A DNA stretch of 64,000 nucleotides from CAWVWD01 sp965662365 (GCA_965662365.1 CBFIHR010000009.1:1-64000); one strand, 5' to 3'; shown: positions 50,094-60,000, counted from the first letter of the stretch. Numbers and translations: made by a program. The notes: generated by a model from the letters alone, not told the origin.

Positions 50094-50516
50094 TTAAAAT
50101 GTTTCCCCGTAATATTCACAGAAAATATTCTCAGTTTCTGTCAATTTGATGCAGTGTAATCGACAGCCATATTCGGCGATAGGGGCTTCTAATTGTTGCC
50201 AAATCAAGATTGCTAAATTTTCAGTTGTAGGCTGCATTCCCTTCGGAATAAAATCCACATCTAAATTCAAATTAGAATGATCCAATTTATCTACCACTAA
50301 TTTTTTTGCTAACGATTTTAACTCTTTAGCATCCATGACATAACCTCTTAAAGGATCGGGGTGACCTTTTACGGTGATAAATAATTGGTAATTATGACCA
50401 TGCCAGTTTGGATTCGCACACTTTCCGAAAATCTCCAGGTTTTTATCATGCGACCAGTCATCTACCCAAAGTTTGTGGGCAGCGTTAAATGTTAATCGCC
50501 TTGTCAAATAAACCAT
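50094..50516 (-). CDS. 6-pyruvoyl-tetrahydropterin synthase / QueD-like protein
   Basis: 140 residues. Zn2+ ligands are His14 (FNAAHKL) and His39/His41 (NWHGHNY), the catalytic Cys33 lies in FGKCANPNWHGH, and ETFENIF-like end LTETENIFCEYYG holds the substrate Glu. This family makes 6-carboxy-tetrahydropterin (QueD, queuosine) or 6-pyruvoyl-tetrahydropterin (PTPS, biopterin); the GKC-x5-HGHNY pattern fits either, so no gene symbol is given. A TATTTTTG promoter 75 bp upstream probably drives it and folE together. Confidence 0.88.
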   Translation of the reverse strand: MVYLTRRLTFNAAHKLWVDDWSHDKNLEIFGKCANPNWHGHNYQLFITVKGHPDPLRGYVMDAKELKSLAKKLVVDKLDHSNLNLDVDFIPKGMQPTTENLAILIWQQLEAPIAEYGCRLHCIKLTETENIFCEYYGETF

Positions 50517-50589
50517 TTTTTTATTGCTTTTAGTTTATGAAATGTACCCTCCAAAATACAGTTTTGGCGTACAAATTCAAAAATGAGTG

Positions 50590-50597
50590 CAAAAATA
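50590..50597 (-). promoter_or_regulatory. Candidate -7 element (TATTTTTG) of the pterin genes
   Basis: The minus strand reads TATTTTTGCAC, matching TAnnTTTG, 75 bp before the start at 50516. Confidence 0.55.
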
Positions 50598-50711
50598 CGA
50601 ACTAAATACCATCTTTTGAATTTATCTGTTATTTTTAGCCTTTCTTTTGGTAAATTTTCATTCAACTTTGCATTCAACCTTTCATTCAAACATTGAGAAA
50701 ACGTAGTTGTC

Positions 50712-51989
50712 ATGTTCAATTTTTTATTAATATCAATAATATGGTTGCTCATTACAGCACTTTTCTATCTTTTAGGAAGGCTATCCATTTACAAACTATC
50801 GAGGGCAAAGCTATTTGAAATCGTAGCGGCCATTTCACTCAAAAGCACCTACATTTCTAAGCGTAGCCTTTTGAGAAGTTGGCATTATTTATTCTACGCT
50901 ATGACACTTCCTTTTTGGTCATACGCTTTAGTAGAACTCAGTGAGCAGTTTAAACTTTTACAGCAACGATTTTTTCAGCCATCGCTCGGCATATTTATAG
51001 CCGATACCGAGGCACTTTTTTTTACAATATTTCTTTTTTTAAGTATTGCTTTCTATCTATTATTAACCATATTTTTATTAAGAATTAGTCCTTTGCGTCC
51101 CAACGAATACTGGAAAAAATACCCAGAAGTAGCCACTATAAAACTACGGATCAAGCAGCTTCGTAATCGAGGTTTGATTATAAGCCTGTTGTTACAAATC
51201 CTATTTATTCATACGATGTTGAACTATACGATTATTAAAGATAGTCATCTTGTTGTTAATCGATTTGGAAATCTCAATGAAACAATCGTTCCTCTGAAAC
51301 ATATTAAACAAGTCAGTTTTTCGTATCAATATAGTGATAGGGTAGAACGAAATACTACGGTAATTGAAAGGCCAGTTTTTAGGATTGCGTATGAAGATAA
51401 AGAATATAATATTCACTTGGAAAAACTCAAGTTGTCGGATGCCGTTATTGAAAAAATGATGTTTAGGTTAGCTCAGGATAGTGTAAAAATTCAAGTTAAT
51501 TATCCTGGTATTACGTTGAGGCAAAAATGGCAAGACTTTTATTCCAAAGAACAATATAATTATTTTATACAGATTTTTGATTATGCGAGTTTGTTGTCGG
51601 GCAATTTGATAGCACCAGTAAAAATGCAGGAAACCATAGCTATAGATCGTTTCAAAATACGAGTAGATTCGGTCATGTTTAGCGATAAAGCAAATATTGT
51701 CGAAAATTTGAAAGAATATCCGCTTTTAGTTTATGTGACTTTGACGAATGATCGTTCAGATACCACTTATTTTGGAACGATGATTAGCACAAAAATAGTT
51801 GATAGAAATCTCGAAGAATATGAAGGGAGTTTTTTTGCCAAAGACCTTAATTCGAGTGCAATTCCGCCGAATAAAACGATTCAAATTATGCGTGCGTATA
51901 ATGTTCCTGCTATGTCAATTGACAATCTAAAATTAAGATATCAGCCTAATATTATGAAAGAGCAGTATATTTATTTTGAATTAGAATAG
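50712..51989 (+). CDS. Hypothetical membrane protein
   Basis: 425 residues. Four predicted membrane segments: IIWLLITALFYLLG (near residue 15), LFYAMTLPFWSYALV (near 65), FFTIFLFLSIAFYLLLTIFLL (near 112) and LIISLLLQILFIHTML (near 162). The C-terminal 250 residues are outside the membrane and beta-rich (LVVNRFGNLNETIVPLKHIK, FKIRVDSVMFSDKA), with a PH-like or Ig-like feel to the first part. I do not recognise a family. It is divergent from the pterin genes and ends 13 bp from the convergent Nudix gene. Confidence 0.65.
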   Translation: MFNFLLISIIWLLITALFYLLGRLSIYKLSRAKLFEIVAAISLKSTYISKRSLLRSWHYLFYAMTLPFWSYALVELSEQFKLLQQRFFQPSLGIFIADTEALFFTIFLFLSIAFYLLLTIFLLRISPLRPNEYWKKYPEVATIKLRIKQLRNRGLIISLLLQILFIHTMLNYTIIKDSHLVVNRFGNLNETIVPLKHIKQVSFSYQYSDRVERNTTVIERPVFRIAYEDKEYNIHLEKLKLSDAVIEKMMFRLAQDSVKIQVNYPGITLRQKWQDFYSKEQYNYFIQIFDYASLLSGNLIAPVKMQETIAIDRFKIRVDSVMFSDKANIVENLKEYPLLVYVTLTNDRSDTTYFGTMISTKIVDRNLEEYEGSFFAKDLNSSAIPPNKTIQIMRAYNVPAMSIDNLKLRYQPNIMKEQYIYFELE

Positions 51990-52002
51990 GTCTTTTAAGT
52001 CT

Positions 52003-52500
52003 TTAGACGACTCGAATACCTTCAAACTCTTCCCACATTGCCGTCATTTCCATATTTTCGTTATAAATTGCATTGAATGCAAACGGTCGATTTTCTAAGA
52101 TATATTTATAAATTTGCCAATCACTCGGTGGCGTAGGGACATTTAAAATATTATCAAAATCAATCCATTCCAGAGTACCTTCATCACAAAAAGGTGGTTC
52201 AATATCCTCAATTTGTGCTAAATAAATATAACAAATCCAATTATATTTAATCGGAGAACTTTCTGTCAGCATTCCACAAAATTTAAAATTATCAATCTGC
52301 AAACCAGTTTCCTCAAATGTTTCTCGTCTTACGGCTGCCATCGGATTTTCATGTGGTTCAAGTTTGCCACCGACCGGCACATAGTGATTTATAAAAGGTG
52401 CTTTATTGCGATTTAGTAATAAAAACTTGTTTTGTGTCGTGTCTTGATATTGCAAAATGCACATGGAAGCGACACGTTTTAGCCCCAGAGGAAATTTCAT
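52003..52500 (-). CDS. Nudix hydrolase (MutT/DHNTP-type)
   Basis: 165 residues. The Nudix box reads GGKLEPHENPMAAVRRE then TFEETGL, an exact fit to Gx5Ex7REUxEExGU, so the Mg2+ and pyrophosphatase site is intact. The N-terminal strand is SMCILQYQDTTQNKFLLLNR. Substrates of this type include 8-oxo-dGTP and dihydroneopterin triphosphate; the nearby folE gene makes the second plausible, but there is no direct evidence. It converges with the membrane protein gene with only 13 bp between stops. Confidence 0.87.
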   Translation of the reverse strand: MKFPLGLKRVASMCILQYQDTTQNKFLLLNRNKAPFINHYVPVGGKLEPHENPMAAVRRETFEETGLQIDNFKFCGMLTESSPIKYNWICYIYLAQIEDIEPPFCDEGTLEWIDFDNILNVPTPPSDWQIYKYILENRPFAFNAIYNENMEMTAMWEEFEGIRVV

Positions 52501-52575
52501 CTGCTCGTCATTAGTTTGATTATGATTAGGGATTCAAATTTATTTTATAGTCTAACGACTCACTTTATTAAATTA

Positions 52576-53265
52576 TCAGACTTGCCAATTAATTGGTTTT
52601 TTGCCTTGTTGTATTAATACATTATTGGTTTTTGAAAACGGTTTTGAACCAAAAAAGCCTCTGTGTGCTGATAAACCTGAGGGATGAACTGACTCAAAAA
52701 TATGATGTTTAGATGTGTCTATTAAAGTTTTTTTCTTTTTTGCAAAACTTCCCCACAATAAGAAAATTAATCCTTCTCTTTCTTCGGATAATTTACGAAT
52801 AACGGCATCTGTAAAAGTTTGCCAACCTATTTTTTGATGTGAAGCAGGTTGTTTATGGCGAACAGTTAGAAAAGCGTTTAATAAAAAAACACCTTGGTTC
52901 GTCCATTTTGTTAAATCTCCGTGTTTGGGCATCGTAAATCCGTCAATATCTGTTTGCAGTTCTTTATAGATATTTCTCAAAGAAGAAGGAATTTTTTCTC
53001 CAATTGGTACAGAGAATGACAAACCCATCGCTTGATTTGGGCCGTGGTAAGGATCTTGTCCTAAAATGACAACTTTTACATCAGGAAAGGGGGTGGAATT
53101 GAACGCATTAAAAATCAAAGGACCGGGAGGATAAATGATTTTCCCGGCTTTTTTTTCATTGATTAAAAACTGCTTAATCGTTGCAAAGTAAGGTTGTTGA
53201 AATTCATGCATCAACACTTTTTTCCAACTCTCTTCTATATTAACATTCGTAACTTTTACAGACAT
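52576..53265 (-). CDS. ung: Uracil-DNA glycosylase (family 1)
   Basis: 229 residues. It removes uracil from DNA. Water-activating loop GQDPYHGPNQAMGLSFSV (Asp71), the Pro-Ser loop region PSSLRNIYKEL, uracil-binding LLNAFLTVR and the Leu-intercalation loop HPSGLSAHRGFFGSKPFS with the catalytic His are all present. Length and order are normal for family 1. It is probably a single gene or co-transcribed with the Nudix gene 76 bp downstream. Confidence 0.97.
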   Translation of the reverse strand: MSVKVTNVNIEESWKKVLMHEFQQPYFATIKQFLINEKKAGKIIYPPGPLIFNAFNSTPFPDVKVVILGQDPYHGPNQAMGLSFSVPIGEKIPSSLRNIYKELQTDIDGFTMPKHGDLTKWTNQGVFLLNAFLTVRHKQPASHQKIGWQTFTDAVIRKLSEEREGLIFLLWGSFAKKKKTLIDTSKHHIFESVHPSGLSAHRGFFGSKPFSKTNNVLIQQGKKPINWQV

Positions 53266-53372
53266 AATTTATTTAAAAGTGTTTAGTGTTTATCGAAGCC
53301 TAAAGTTAATTAGGTATTATTGACATTGAGAATTGTGGACGCAACGACTGATCCACTTTTGTATTTTAATGG

Positions 53373-54428
53373 TTATTTATGTGTGTTGCGTTCTACATAT
53401 TTATAACTGAAAAACATCTTGTCTAACCACAAAAAGATTCTATCTTGAAGAATACCAATGATGACAATTACAATTAAAACGGCGAAAGCAATATCAATAC
53501 GACTTTGACGACGTGCTAACCAAATTGCTTCACCAATTCCACCGCTGCGATTGAGCATTTCTGCAATCGTAATATATGTCCAAGAAATAGCCGTTAAAAC
53601 TCGAATATCGTCCGATAGTTTTGAAATTACAGCCGGTAAATAAACAGATTTTATGGTTTGCCAATTGGTCGCACCTAATGTGAAAACAGTTTTTAGATAA
53701 ACGTCTTTAACTTCATCAATTCGTTGGACGACAACGGGAACGAGATAAACGATGATACCAAAAGCCAAAAAAGATACTTTCATTTCATTACCTAAACCTA
53801 ACCAAATTACAAAAATACCGGTAACGGCTGTTAAGGGAATAAAACGGAAAGAATCAAAAATTCGTGAAAACAAACCCCTAAAAAGTGGAATTAAACCTAA
53901 AGCAAAACCTAATGGAATAGAAATACTAATGGCTACTAAATAGCCTAAAAGATTTAGAGTAACCGACTTTTTACTATTTACAAGAATGTATTCAAGGAAG
54001 GTAACTTTTTTCTTCTCCATTGTGTAAATAAATTCGGGCGCATCAGGCTTTTCAGCCTTCTCTTCATTTTTAACTTTCTTCTTATATTCAAGAGTGTAAT
54101 TTCTTGCAGGGTTGACAAATGATTGTATAACAGACATTGGAGAAGGTAAAACAGCATAAACTCGTTTCTTTTTTAAACCAAATTTTGCTAGTTCCGCATC
54201 GGTTTTTTGAGCTAATTCTTTTTCGTTATCTAACAAAATGGAATCGCTGTCATAATAACTTCTATCTGCGATCTCGAGATTTTCTTGGTCGATTTGTGTG
54301 ACTCTTACTTCTGATTTCAGATGTGCTAAAAGTGTCCATAAACCTAATAAGAGCAGGACTCCAACTATCGAAAGTAGGATGTTTTGTTGTGAGGAAAGCG
54401 AACCTCGTAGTTTGAATAAGTTATTCAT
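53373..54428 (-). CDS. ABC transporter permease (SsuC/TauC-like) with large periplasmic insert
   Basis: 351 residues from the ATG at 54428 (MNNLFKLRG); the frame to 54470 adds 14 residues. The C-terminal half is a BPD_transp_1 permease with five helices and the EAA loop (LPAVISKLSDDIRVLTAISW), closest in look to the nitrate/sulfonate/taurine group. The first helix (NILLSIVGVLLLLGLWTLLA) is separated from the second by about 125 hydrophilic residues, including ELAQKTDAELAKFGLKKKRV and KKKVKNEEKAEKPDAP; ordinary SsuC proteins have only a short loop. No ATPase or binding-protein gene is adjacent. Its substrate is therefore unknown. Confidence 0.82.
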   Translation of the reverse strand: MNNLFKLRGSLSSQQNILLSIVGVLLLLGLWTLLAHLKSEVRVTQIDQENLEIADRSYYDSDSILLDNEKELAQKTDAELAKFGLKKKRVYAVLPSPMSVIQSFVNPARNYTLEYKKKVKNEEKAEKPDAPEFIYTMEKKKVTFLEYILVNSKKSVTLNLLGYLVAISISIPLGFALGLIPLFRGLFSRIFDSFRFIPLTAVTGIFVIWLGLGNEMKVSFLAFGIIVYLVPVVVQRIDEVKDVYLKTVFTLGATNWQTIKSVYLPAVISKLSDDIRVLTAISWTYITIAEMLNRSGGIGEAIWLARRQSRIDIAFAVLIVIVIIGILQDRIFLWLDKMFFSYKYVERNTHK

Positions 54429-54512
54429 TTCGTATTTATTCGGATGTTTTACAATTCGGATTTGAATCAAAACAATATTAAGCTAATTTTTGAACATTTA
54501 AAAATTGAAATG

Positions 54513-54561
54513 AAAAATCCTTACGCTTATTATTTTTTGAATAATAATTGTAAGGATTTTT
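54513..54561. terminator. Terminator hairpin downstream of the T9SS gene
   Basis: AAAAATCCTTAC (54513-54524) pairs with GTAAGGATTTTT (54550-54561); the loop holds a second small hairpin TTATTATT/AATAATAA. It lies 41 bp past the stop of the minus-strand gene. Confidence 0.8.
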
Positions 54562-54601
54562 TGAATGTTTGTAAAGCAGTGGTAATACCGCTTGTTTTAC
54601 A

Positions 54602-56989
54602 TTAATTAACTTTAATAATTCGTTGTGTTGTACTGACTTTTCCATCTTGTACGATACGAACAAAATATACTCCAGGATTTAAGTTGTTTCCAGTTTGCAC
54701 CAATCCTTTTTTGTTGTCTAATACCTTAGTTTCCATTTGTTGTCCTACGACGTTGAATATTTCTAAGATGGCGTTACGGCTTTCAAGTTCATAGTCAATT
54801 GTAATATTTTCCGCAAAAGGATTTGGATAAACCTTGATATTGACGGTCAATTTATCAATAGAATTTGTATTGTCAGGTTGTCCTTCATAGATTTCAAATC
54901 CATCAACACCAGCTTCGACAACATGACCTGATCCTTGTAAATCTTCTGTTTCAATAATAAAACGCATTGTATTTGACGGCACGATATAATCTTTCAAGCG
55001 ATAATCTCTTGCTGTCCAATTAGGGTCAGATAGCGTAATTGTTTCGATAGTAACCGTCGAGTCACCATTAAATATCTTTAAAGTTAACGCATCATTAGGA
55101 GTGCCACTTCCACCGACATTAACAAACCAAGTTTGCACAGCTAATCGAGGGTCGTTATAGGTGGTAACATCAAATAGTGGAGAAAGTAAACGAACTTGAC
55201 CATTATCTACATCGTCATCAGCTACGGATGAACCTGTATTTCCTGTTACATAACATTGCGTTCCAATATCATTTGCGATATCGTCTTCAGGAGCAACTTG
55301 CCCATAAGTCGTGTTCGAGGTACCGAGCGGTTCTCCTCTTTCCCAGCTTCCTGTTTGAGCATTTCCGGCACTTAACCAGCCAAGATCTAAAGCAAATTCA
55401 TCACGATAACCGGTAGTTAACTCAATGGTAAAGTTAGCATTTGATAAGTCTAAGGTTGTATCTTGTACCAATTTGGTATGAAAGCCCCATTTTCCTGTAA
55501 GGATATCATAATTTCCATTAAATATTGAGGTCGAAAAATTACCATTAGCATCGGAGGTAAAATCATAAGTACTTGTCAAGCTTTGTAAGGTAATTTCGGC
55601 ATTTTCAATCGGTGTACCTTGTTCATCGATTACCGTTCCGTTGATCGTGAAAGGAGTAAGCGGTGACAATTGAAAGTCCTGAATTGTTAAAACACCATTT
55701 GATAAAGTAACAGTAGCGGAAGCAGCAGCATAGCCAGATGCAACTGCGGTGACGGTGTAAGTACCTGCGGTCGCAATTCCTGTTTCGTAATGACCAAATA
55801 TATCTGACTCATCGTTTGCTAATGTTCCAGAAATCGAAATATCAACATTGTTAATTGTATTTCCTGTTACCGCATCGGTTACATTTCCTTCTAACCAACA
55901 TGCACGAACATAAGTCGGTTGAAATATATATAATCCGCTGTTAATGTCTGATACTAAAATTTTGCCTGATGGCAAATAAGGATACGCTCCCCATGAACCA
56001 TTAAAACCACCTGAACTTGTGAAGTAAGTATCAAAATTTCCAACTTCAATTAAGTTGGTCGGGCGGCTTCCATCCACCAAAATTAATCCATCTGTGTAGT
56101 AAGATACGATTAAAAAATCGTCCCAAACGTGTACGTTATGCGGAATAACACCTTGACCTAAGGTTTGTAAAGGTTTGAATAAATCTAATTCAATGATATT
56201 TGTTGGATCAGAAACATCATAAGCACCTACGGGGGCGTTCGGTTTTTCATCAGTTGTAAATAGGACTTGACTATCGTCACTTAGCCAAACATTATGAGCA
56301 AATGAGAAGTCAGTTTGTTGGCTACCTAAAAATACTGGATTAGCTTTGTTAGAGACATCATAAATCGTAAACTCGCCAGCGTAAATATCAGCAGTATATA
56401 AAGTATCTCCTCGAGCGTAGCAATCATGTGAATAATTATTTGGAGTCGCTCCAACGTAAATTGGCGTACCAGGAGTCGTATGAACATCTAAAATCATTAC
56501 CCCTCCAACGCCTAGGTTAGCACCAGAAATATAAGCATACCCATTTTCATCAATCCAAATATTGTGAGCTTTGTTAAAAACGCCCGATTGACCATTGACA
56601 GTTAGTGTCGGTTGCCAATTCGTTGACGTAACGCCATTTGGTAAATTCGATAAATCAATAACGACTAATCCATCTGTTCCGACATCAGTCGTCACATAAG
56701 CGTATTGTCCCCACGTTTTAATATCTCGCCATGTAGAGTTTGCACCCGGAACATACCCGACTTGCACAGGATTAGCCGGATCGGCTAAACTAACGATAGA
56801 TGTACCATTGCGTAAGCCGATAATGGCGTATTCTACTCCCGAACTATCGGCATAACCCCAAATATCATTGGCATCTTCTGAATATTGTAAACTGCCAACT
56901 AAGGATACGTTTAAGTTTTGTGCAGAAACTGTTAGTGAGAACATTGAGAATGCTGTTAGTAGCATTCCATAAAATAGTTTTTGTAGCAT
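54602..56989 (-). CDS. Choice-of-anchor B family protein with T9SS type A sorting domain
   Basis: 795 residues from the ATG at 56989; the longer frame begins 25 residues earlier without a signal. Signal peptide (GMLLTAFSMFSLTVSAQ). Residues 30-360 are a beta-propeller of LVIP-type repeats typical of choice-of-anchor B proteins (GLRNGTSIVSLADPANPVQV, VIDLSNL, IYDVSNKANPVFLGS, FSFAHNVWLSDDSQVLFTTD). Two CarboxypepD_reg-like beta domains follow (ACWLEGNVTDAVTG, FTINGTVIDEQGTPIENAEI), then a jelly-roll-like region and the T9SS tail (KVYPNPFAENITIDY to STTQRIIKV). It is exported to the surface; its function is unknown. Confidence 0.87.
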   Translation of the reverse strand: MLQKLFYGMLLTAFSMFSLTVSAQNLNVSLVGSLQYSEDANDIWGYADSSGVEYAIIGLRNGTSIVSLADPANPVQVGYVPGANSTWRDIKTWGQYAYVTTDVGTDGLVVIDLSNLPNGVTSTNWQPTLTVNGQSGVFNKAHNIWIDENGYAYISGANLGVGGVMILDVHTTPGTPIYVGATPNNYSHDCYARGDTLYTADIYAGEFTIYDVSNKANPVFLGSQQTDFSFAHNVWLSDDSQVLFTTDEKPNAPVGAYDVSDPTNIIELDLFKPLQTLGQGVIPHNVHVWDDFLIVSYYTDGLILVDGSRPTNLIEVGNFDTYFTSSGGFNGSWGAYPYLPSGKILVSDINSGLYIFQPTYVRACWLEGNVTDAVTGNTINNVDISISGTLANDESDIFGHYETGIATAGTYTVTAVASGYAAASATVTLSNGVLTIQDFQLSPLTPFTINGTVIDEQGTPIENAEITLQSLTSTYDFTSDANGNFSTSIFNGNYDILTGKWGFHTKLVQDTTLDLSNANFTIELTTGYRDEFALDLGWLSAGNAQTGSWERGEPLGTSNTTYGQVAPEDDIANDIGTQCYVTGNTGSSVADDDVDNGQVRLLSPLFDVTTYNDPRLAVQTWFVNVGGSGTPNDALTLKIFNGDSTVTIETITLSDPNWTARDYRLKDYIVPSNTMRFIIETEDLQGSGHVVEAGVDGFEIYEGQPDNTNSIDKLTVNIKVYPNPFAENITIDYELESRNAILEIFNVVGQQMETKVLDNKKGLVQTGNNLNPGVYFVRIVQDGKVSTTQRIIKVN

Positions 56990-57157
56990 TATTTCTAAGT
57001 TTTTAATTTTTAAATCGGTGAGGATCGATTTAAAATAATAATTGTTTTTGTAATGATTGTACAAATGATTGTAAAAATAGTTGATTCTATTTAATTAATG
57101 GGTATTTAAGAAGTTTCTTATTGATTTTAAGAAAGGTTTAAGCACAAATAAAACGAA

Positions 57158-57189
57158 AAAGGTGCTACTTCCGAAGAAGTAACACCTTT
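57158..57189 (-). terminator. Terminator of the TonB receptor gene
   Basis: AAAGGTGCTACTTC (57158-57171) pairs with GAAGTAACACCTTT (57176-57189), one mismatch, loop CGAA; A/T flanks. Confidence 0.85.
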
Positions 57190-57219
57190 GTATATAGAAA
57201 ATTACTATTCTAAATTATC

Positions 57220-59964
57220 TTAGAAATTTACTCTTAAAGTAGTATTCCAAGTACGACCGAATCCGAAGAATCCACGGTTATCGTAGAACTCATTGCGATC
57301 AGTAGTAGCAGGGTCATCTAAAATGTTAGTATCTAACTCAGCGATATATTCTGTATCTAATAAGTTATTTACATTGAATCCTGCTGTTAAGTTCAAGCCT
57401 GATACTTCAAAGTTGTAGAACAAACCTGCGTCTAATAAACCGTAAGATGGTAATTGAGCGATTTGACCACCAGCTGTTAAGAATTGGCTATCATCTACAT
57501 CGTATTGAGCGAATAATCTATCCGCATAGAAGTAAGATGCATAGATTTTTAAACCTTCTGTAGGCATGATGTTAGCCGCCAAACGGAAAGTCGTTTGTGC
57601 TGCATCACCTACTGGTAAACCTGTTGCGAAGATAGTTAACTCACCTTCTGGCTGTTGAGTGTCTAAGTTTGTACCTGTTGCAGTGAAATCACTAGCATAT
57701 TCCCAGTTGTTTAATGATGCCATGAAGTCAAATGACAACATTTTGATAGGTGCATAATTACCTTCGATCTCTAAACCTTGGTGTAACTGTGATACATCAT
57801 TGAATAAGTATAATACATCTTGAGCTTGAGCATTCTGAATAGTTTGATCAAACTGACGGTTACCCCAATTTGTGCGGTACAAGTTTACGTTTGCACGGAA
57901 ACTTTGACTACGGAAACCATAACCTAATTCAAATGCAGTGATTTGTTGATTTGCAACATCAGGGTTAACATCGTTCACAAAGTTGATGAAAACATTATCA
58001 AAAATTGGCTGACGAGAAATCAAACCAGTATTGAAAAATACATTGTGTTGATCGTTGATGTTATAGTTAGCACCTAATTTCAACATTCCACCCAAGAAGT
58101 TTTGCCAATCTGAAGTTTGTGCAGGATCAGAATCTAAGTAGTTGAAGTAATCAACACGCTTGAATCCTTGATTAGAACCGTTAACAGTAGCAAATAATGA
58201 CACTTTGTCTGTAGAGTATTCTACTTGTGCGAAAGCACCTAACCAAGATACCAAACCATCATTCCAATAGTTTAATACATTATTTCCTGTTTCATAGCTA
58301 TCATCGTTGAAGCTACCAAACTCAGCTGGTGACTCTGTAGTGATATAGTTTTCTGGATTGTTATCATCTGCTGTAGAAAGATAAGCATTGTTGCCTAATA
58401 AGTTCTCTACACGACGATAGTGAATCCCTTTGTAGTAACGACCATCAATACCTGCTGTCAAAATAACATTATCAGATAATTCATGTGTCAAAGTTGATAA
58501 AACTCCATACCAGTTGTGAGAGTTCATAGACGCACGACGAATGAATCCATCTCTTCCACTACTTGCAGTATATTGAGTACCATCTGCATAGTTAGCATCA
58601 GGAGATTTTACACCCAATGTAGCTGTATCAGCTGGTAAAGTTTGTCCTTTATTATAAGCGACAATTCCTTCCCAATTTACTTGACCATTAGCATCACGTA
58701 ATCTTGCATCTGTATCAAAGATTGAACCTGGGTTACGGATACGACCACGAGGACCTGTTCCACCACCACGACCATAAGATGCGTAAGCTGAAGTCTTAAC
58801 GTTAGTTTTTTCGTTGATTGTCCAGTAATGGTTAACGAAGAATTTTGGTTTGTGGTAGAAGTTTCTTCTCCAAGAGAACTCTTCTCCATTTAATTGACCA
58901 TACAAGTGATTGAAACGAATACCACTATTAGCAAAAGTTTCATTTGTATTGTCAGGATCTACGTAAGTACGTAAAGTTACACCATCAAATGCACCTACTG
59001 TACGTTGGTGATGCCATTGAGGTGCACCTAAACCAGTTAATACAATTGTGTGTTGTTTGTTGAATGTTTTTGAAATCGAACCGAAGTAAGAATATGCACG
59101 GAACTTCGTACCATCAACATAACCGTCACCACGAGTGTGTGTACCTTGGAAAGTCAAAGCCCAACCGTTATCCATCAAACCTGTAGATAAAGATAAACCA
59201 TACTTTTGATAACCATCGTTACCAGCAGATAAGGATACTTGACCACCTTGTTCTCTTTCAGCAGGATTTGTGATAATGTTGATAGAACCACCAACAGTAG
59301 GTACTGCTAATTTTGTAGCACCTAATCCACGCTGTACTTGAACAGTAGAAGCTACATCAGCTAAACCAGCCCAGTTTGACCAATAAACCCAACCGTTTTC
59401 CATATCATTAACAGGAATACCGTTAATCATAACTGCTGTATTTCTTTGATCAAATCCACGAACATTGATACGAGAATCACCAAATCCACCACCTGACTTC
59501 GTCACGTAAACAGAAGGCGTGCTTCTCATAATCTCAGGAAATTCTTGATTTCCTGTCAATTGTTGAATCTGCTCCGATTTGATTGTAGAAACAGCAACAG
59601 GAGTTTTACGGTCTGTTGCGATTGATGCAACAACGTTTACTTGCTGTAAACCGATAGCCGAAGACCCTACTTCAATTGTTCCTAAATCTGTAGAACCACC
59701 ATTTTTTACTTCTACTGTTTGCTTCAATGTAGCATAACCAATATAAGTAATAACAATAGTTTGAGAACCAGAAGGAACATCTGAGATAGTAAAATTACCA
59801 TCGAAGTCAGACAATGTTCCGATTGTAGTTCCATCTACAACTACGCTGGCAGAAATTAATGGCTCACCATTATCGGTGTCTACTAATTTACCAGTAATTG
59901 TACCTTGTGCAAAGGTAACTGCACTAACAAATAGTGCGAACACGAATGTTAAAAGTTGTTTCAT
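57220..59964 (-). CDS. TonB-dependent outer membrane receptor with carboxypeptidase-regulatory-like domain
   Basis: 914 residues with signal peptide MKQLLTFVFALFVSAVTFAQ. A CarboxypepD_reg-like domain (GTITGKLVDTDNGEPLISAS to about residue 105), the plug (QVNVVASIATDRKTPVAVST, RVNVRGFDQR-like INVRGFDQRNTAVMINGIPV, GGSINIITNPAE) and the barrel (ending WNTTLRVNF, terminal Phe) follow in order. There is no SusD partner, so it is not a classical SusC. The ligand is unknown. It has a clean -7 element 29 bp upstream and its own terminator, so it is a well-expressed single gene. Confidence 0.92.
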   Translation of the reverse strand: MKQLLTFVFALFVSAVTFAQGTITGKLVDTDNGEPLISASVVVDGTTIGTLSDFDGNFTISDVPSGSQTIVITYIGYATLKQTVEVKNGGSTDLGTIEVGSSAIGLQQVNVVASIATDRKTPVAVSTIKSEQIQQLTGNQEFPEIMRSTPSVYVTKSGGGFGDSRINVRGFDQRNTAVMINGIPVNDMENGWVYWSNWAGLADVASTVQVQRGLGATKLAVPTVGGSINIITNPAEREQGGQVSLSAGNDGYQKYGLSLSTGLMDNGWALTFQGTHTRGDGYVDGTKFRAYSYFGSISKTFNKQHTIVLTGLGAPQWHHQRTVGAFDGVTLRTYVDPDNTNETFANSGIRFNHLYGQLNGEEFSWRRNFYHKPKFFVNHYWTINEKTNVKTSAYASYGRGGGTGPRGRIRNPGSIFDTDARLRDANGQVNWEGIVAYNKGQTLPADTATLGVKSPDANYADGTQYTASSGRDGFIRRASMNSHNWYGVLSTLTHELSDNVILTAGIDGRYYKGIHYRRVENLLGNNAYLSTADDNNPENYITTESPAEFGSFNDDSYETGNNVLNYWNDGLVSWLGAFAQVEYSTDKVSLFATVNGSNQGFKRVDYFNYLDSDPAQTSDWQNFLGGMLKLGANYNINDQHNVFFNTGLISRQPIFDNVFINFVNDVNPDVANQQITAFELGYGFRSQSFRANVNLYRTNWGNRQFDQTIQNAQAQDVLYLFNDVSQLHQGLEIEGNYAPIKMLSFDFMASLNNWEYASDFTATGTNLDTQQPEGELTIFATGLPVGDAAQTTFRLAANIMPTEGLKIYASYFYADRLFAQYDVDDSQFLTAGGQIAQLPSYGLLDAGLFYNFEVSGLNLTAGFNVNNLLDTEYIAELDTNILDDPATTDRNEFYDNRGFFGFGRTWNTTLRVNF

Positions 59965-59992
59965 ATTTAACTAATTTTGGTTTAGTTTGCCG

Positions 59993-60000
59993 CAAATTTA
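59993..60000 (-). promoter_or_regulatory. Bacteroidota -7 promoter element (TAAATTTG) of the TonB receptor gene
   Basis: The minus strand reads TAAATTTGCGGCAAAC, with the same GCGGCAAA extension as the element at 5071. It is 29 bp before the start at 59964, so the leader is short. Confidence 0.65.

Noticed and set aside
50504..50752. 82-residue minus-strand ORF in front of the QueD-like gene
   Set aside because: It overlaps the divergent promoter region and the start of the plus-strand gene, contains short CATTCAAC direct repeats, and has no protein-like features.
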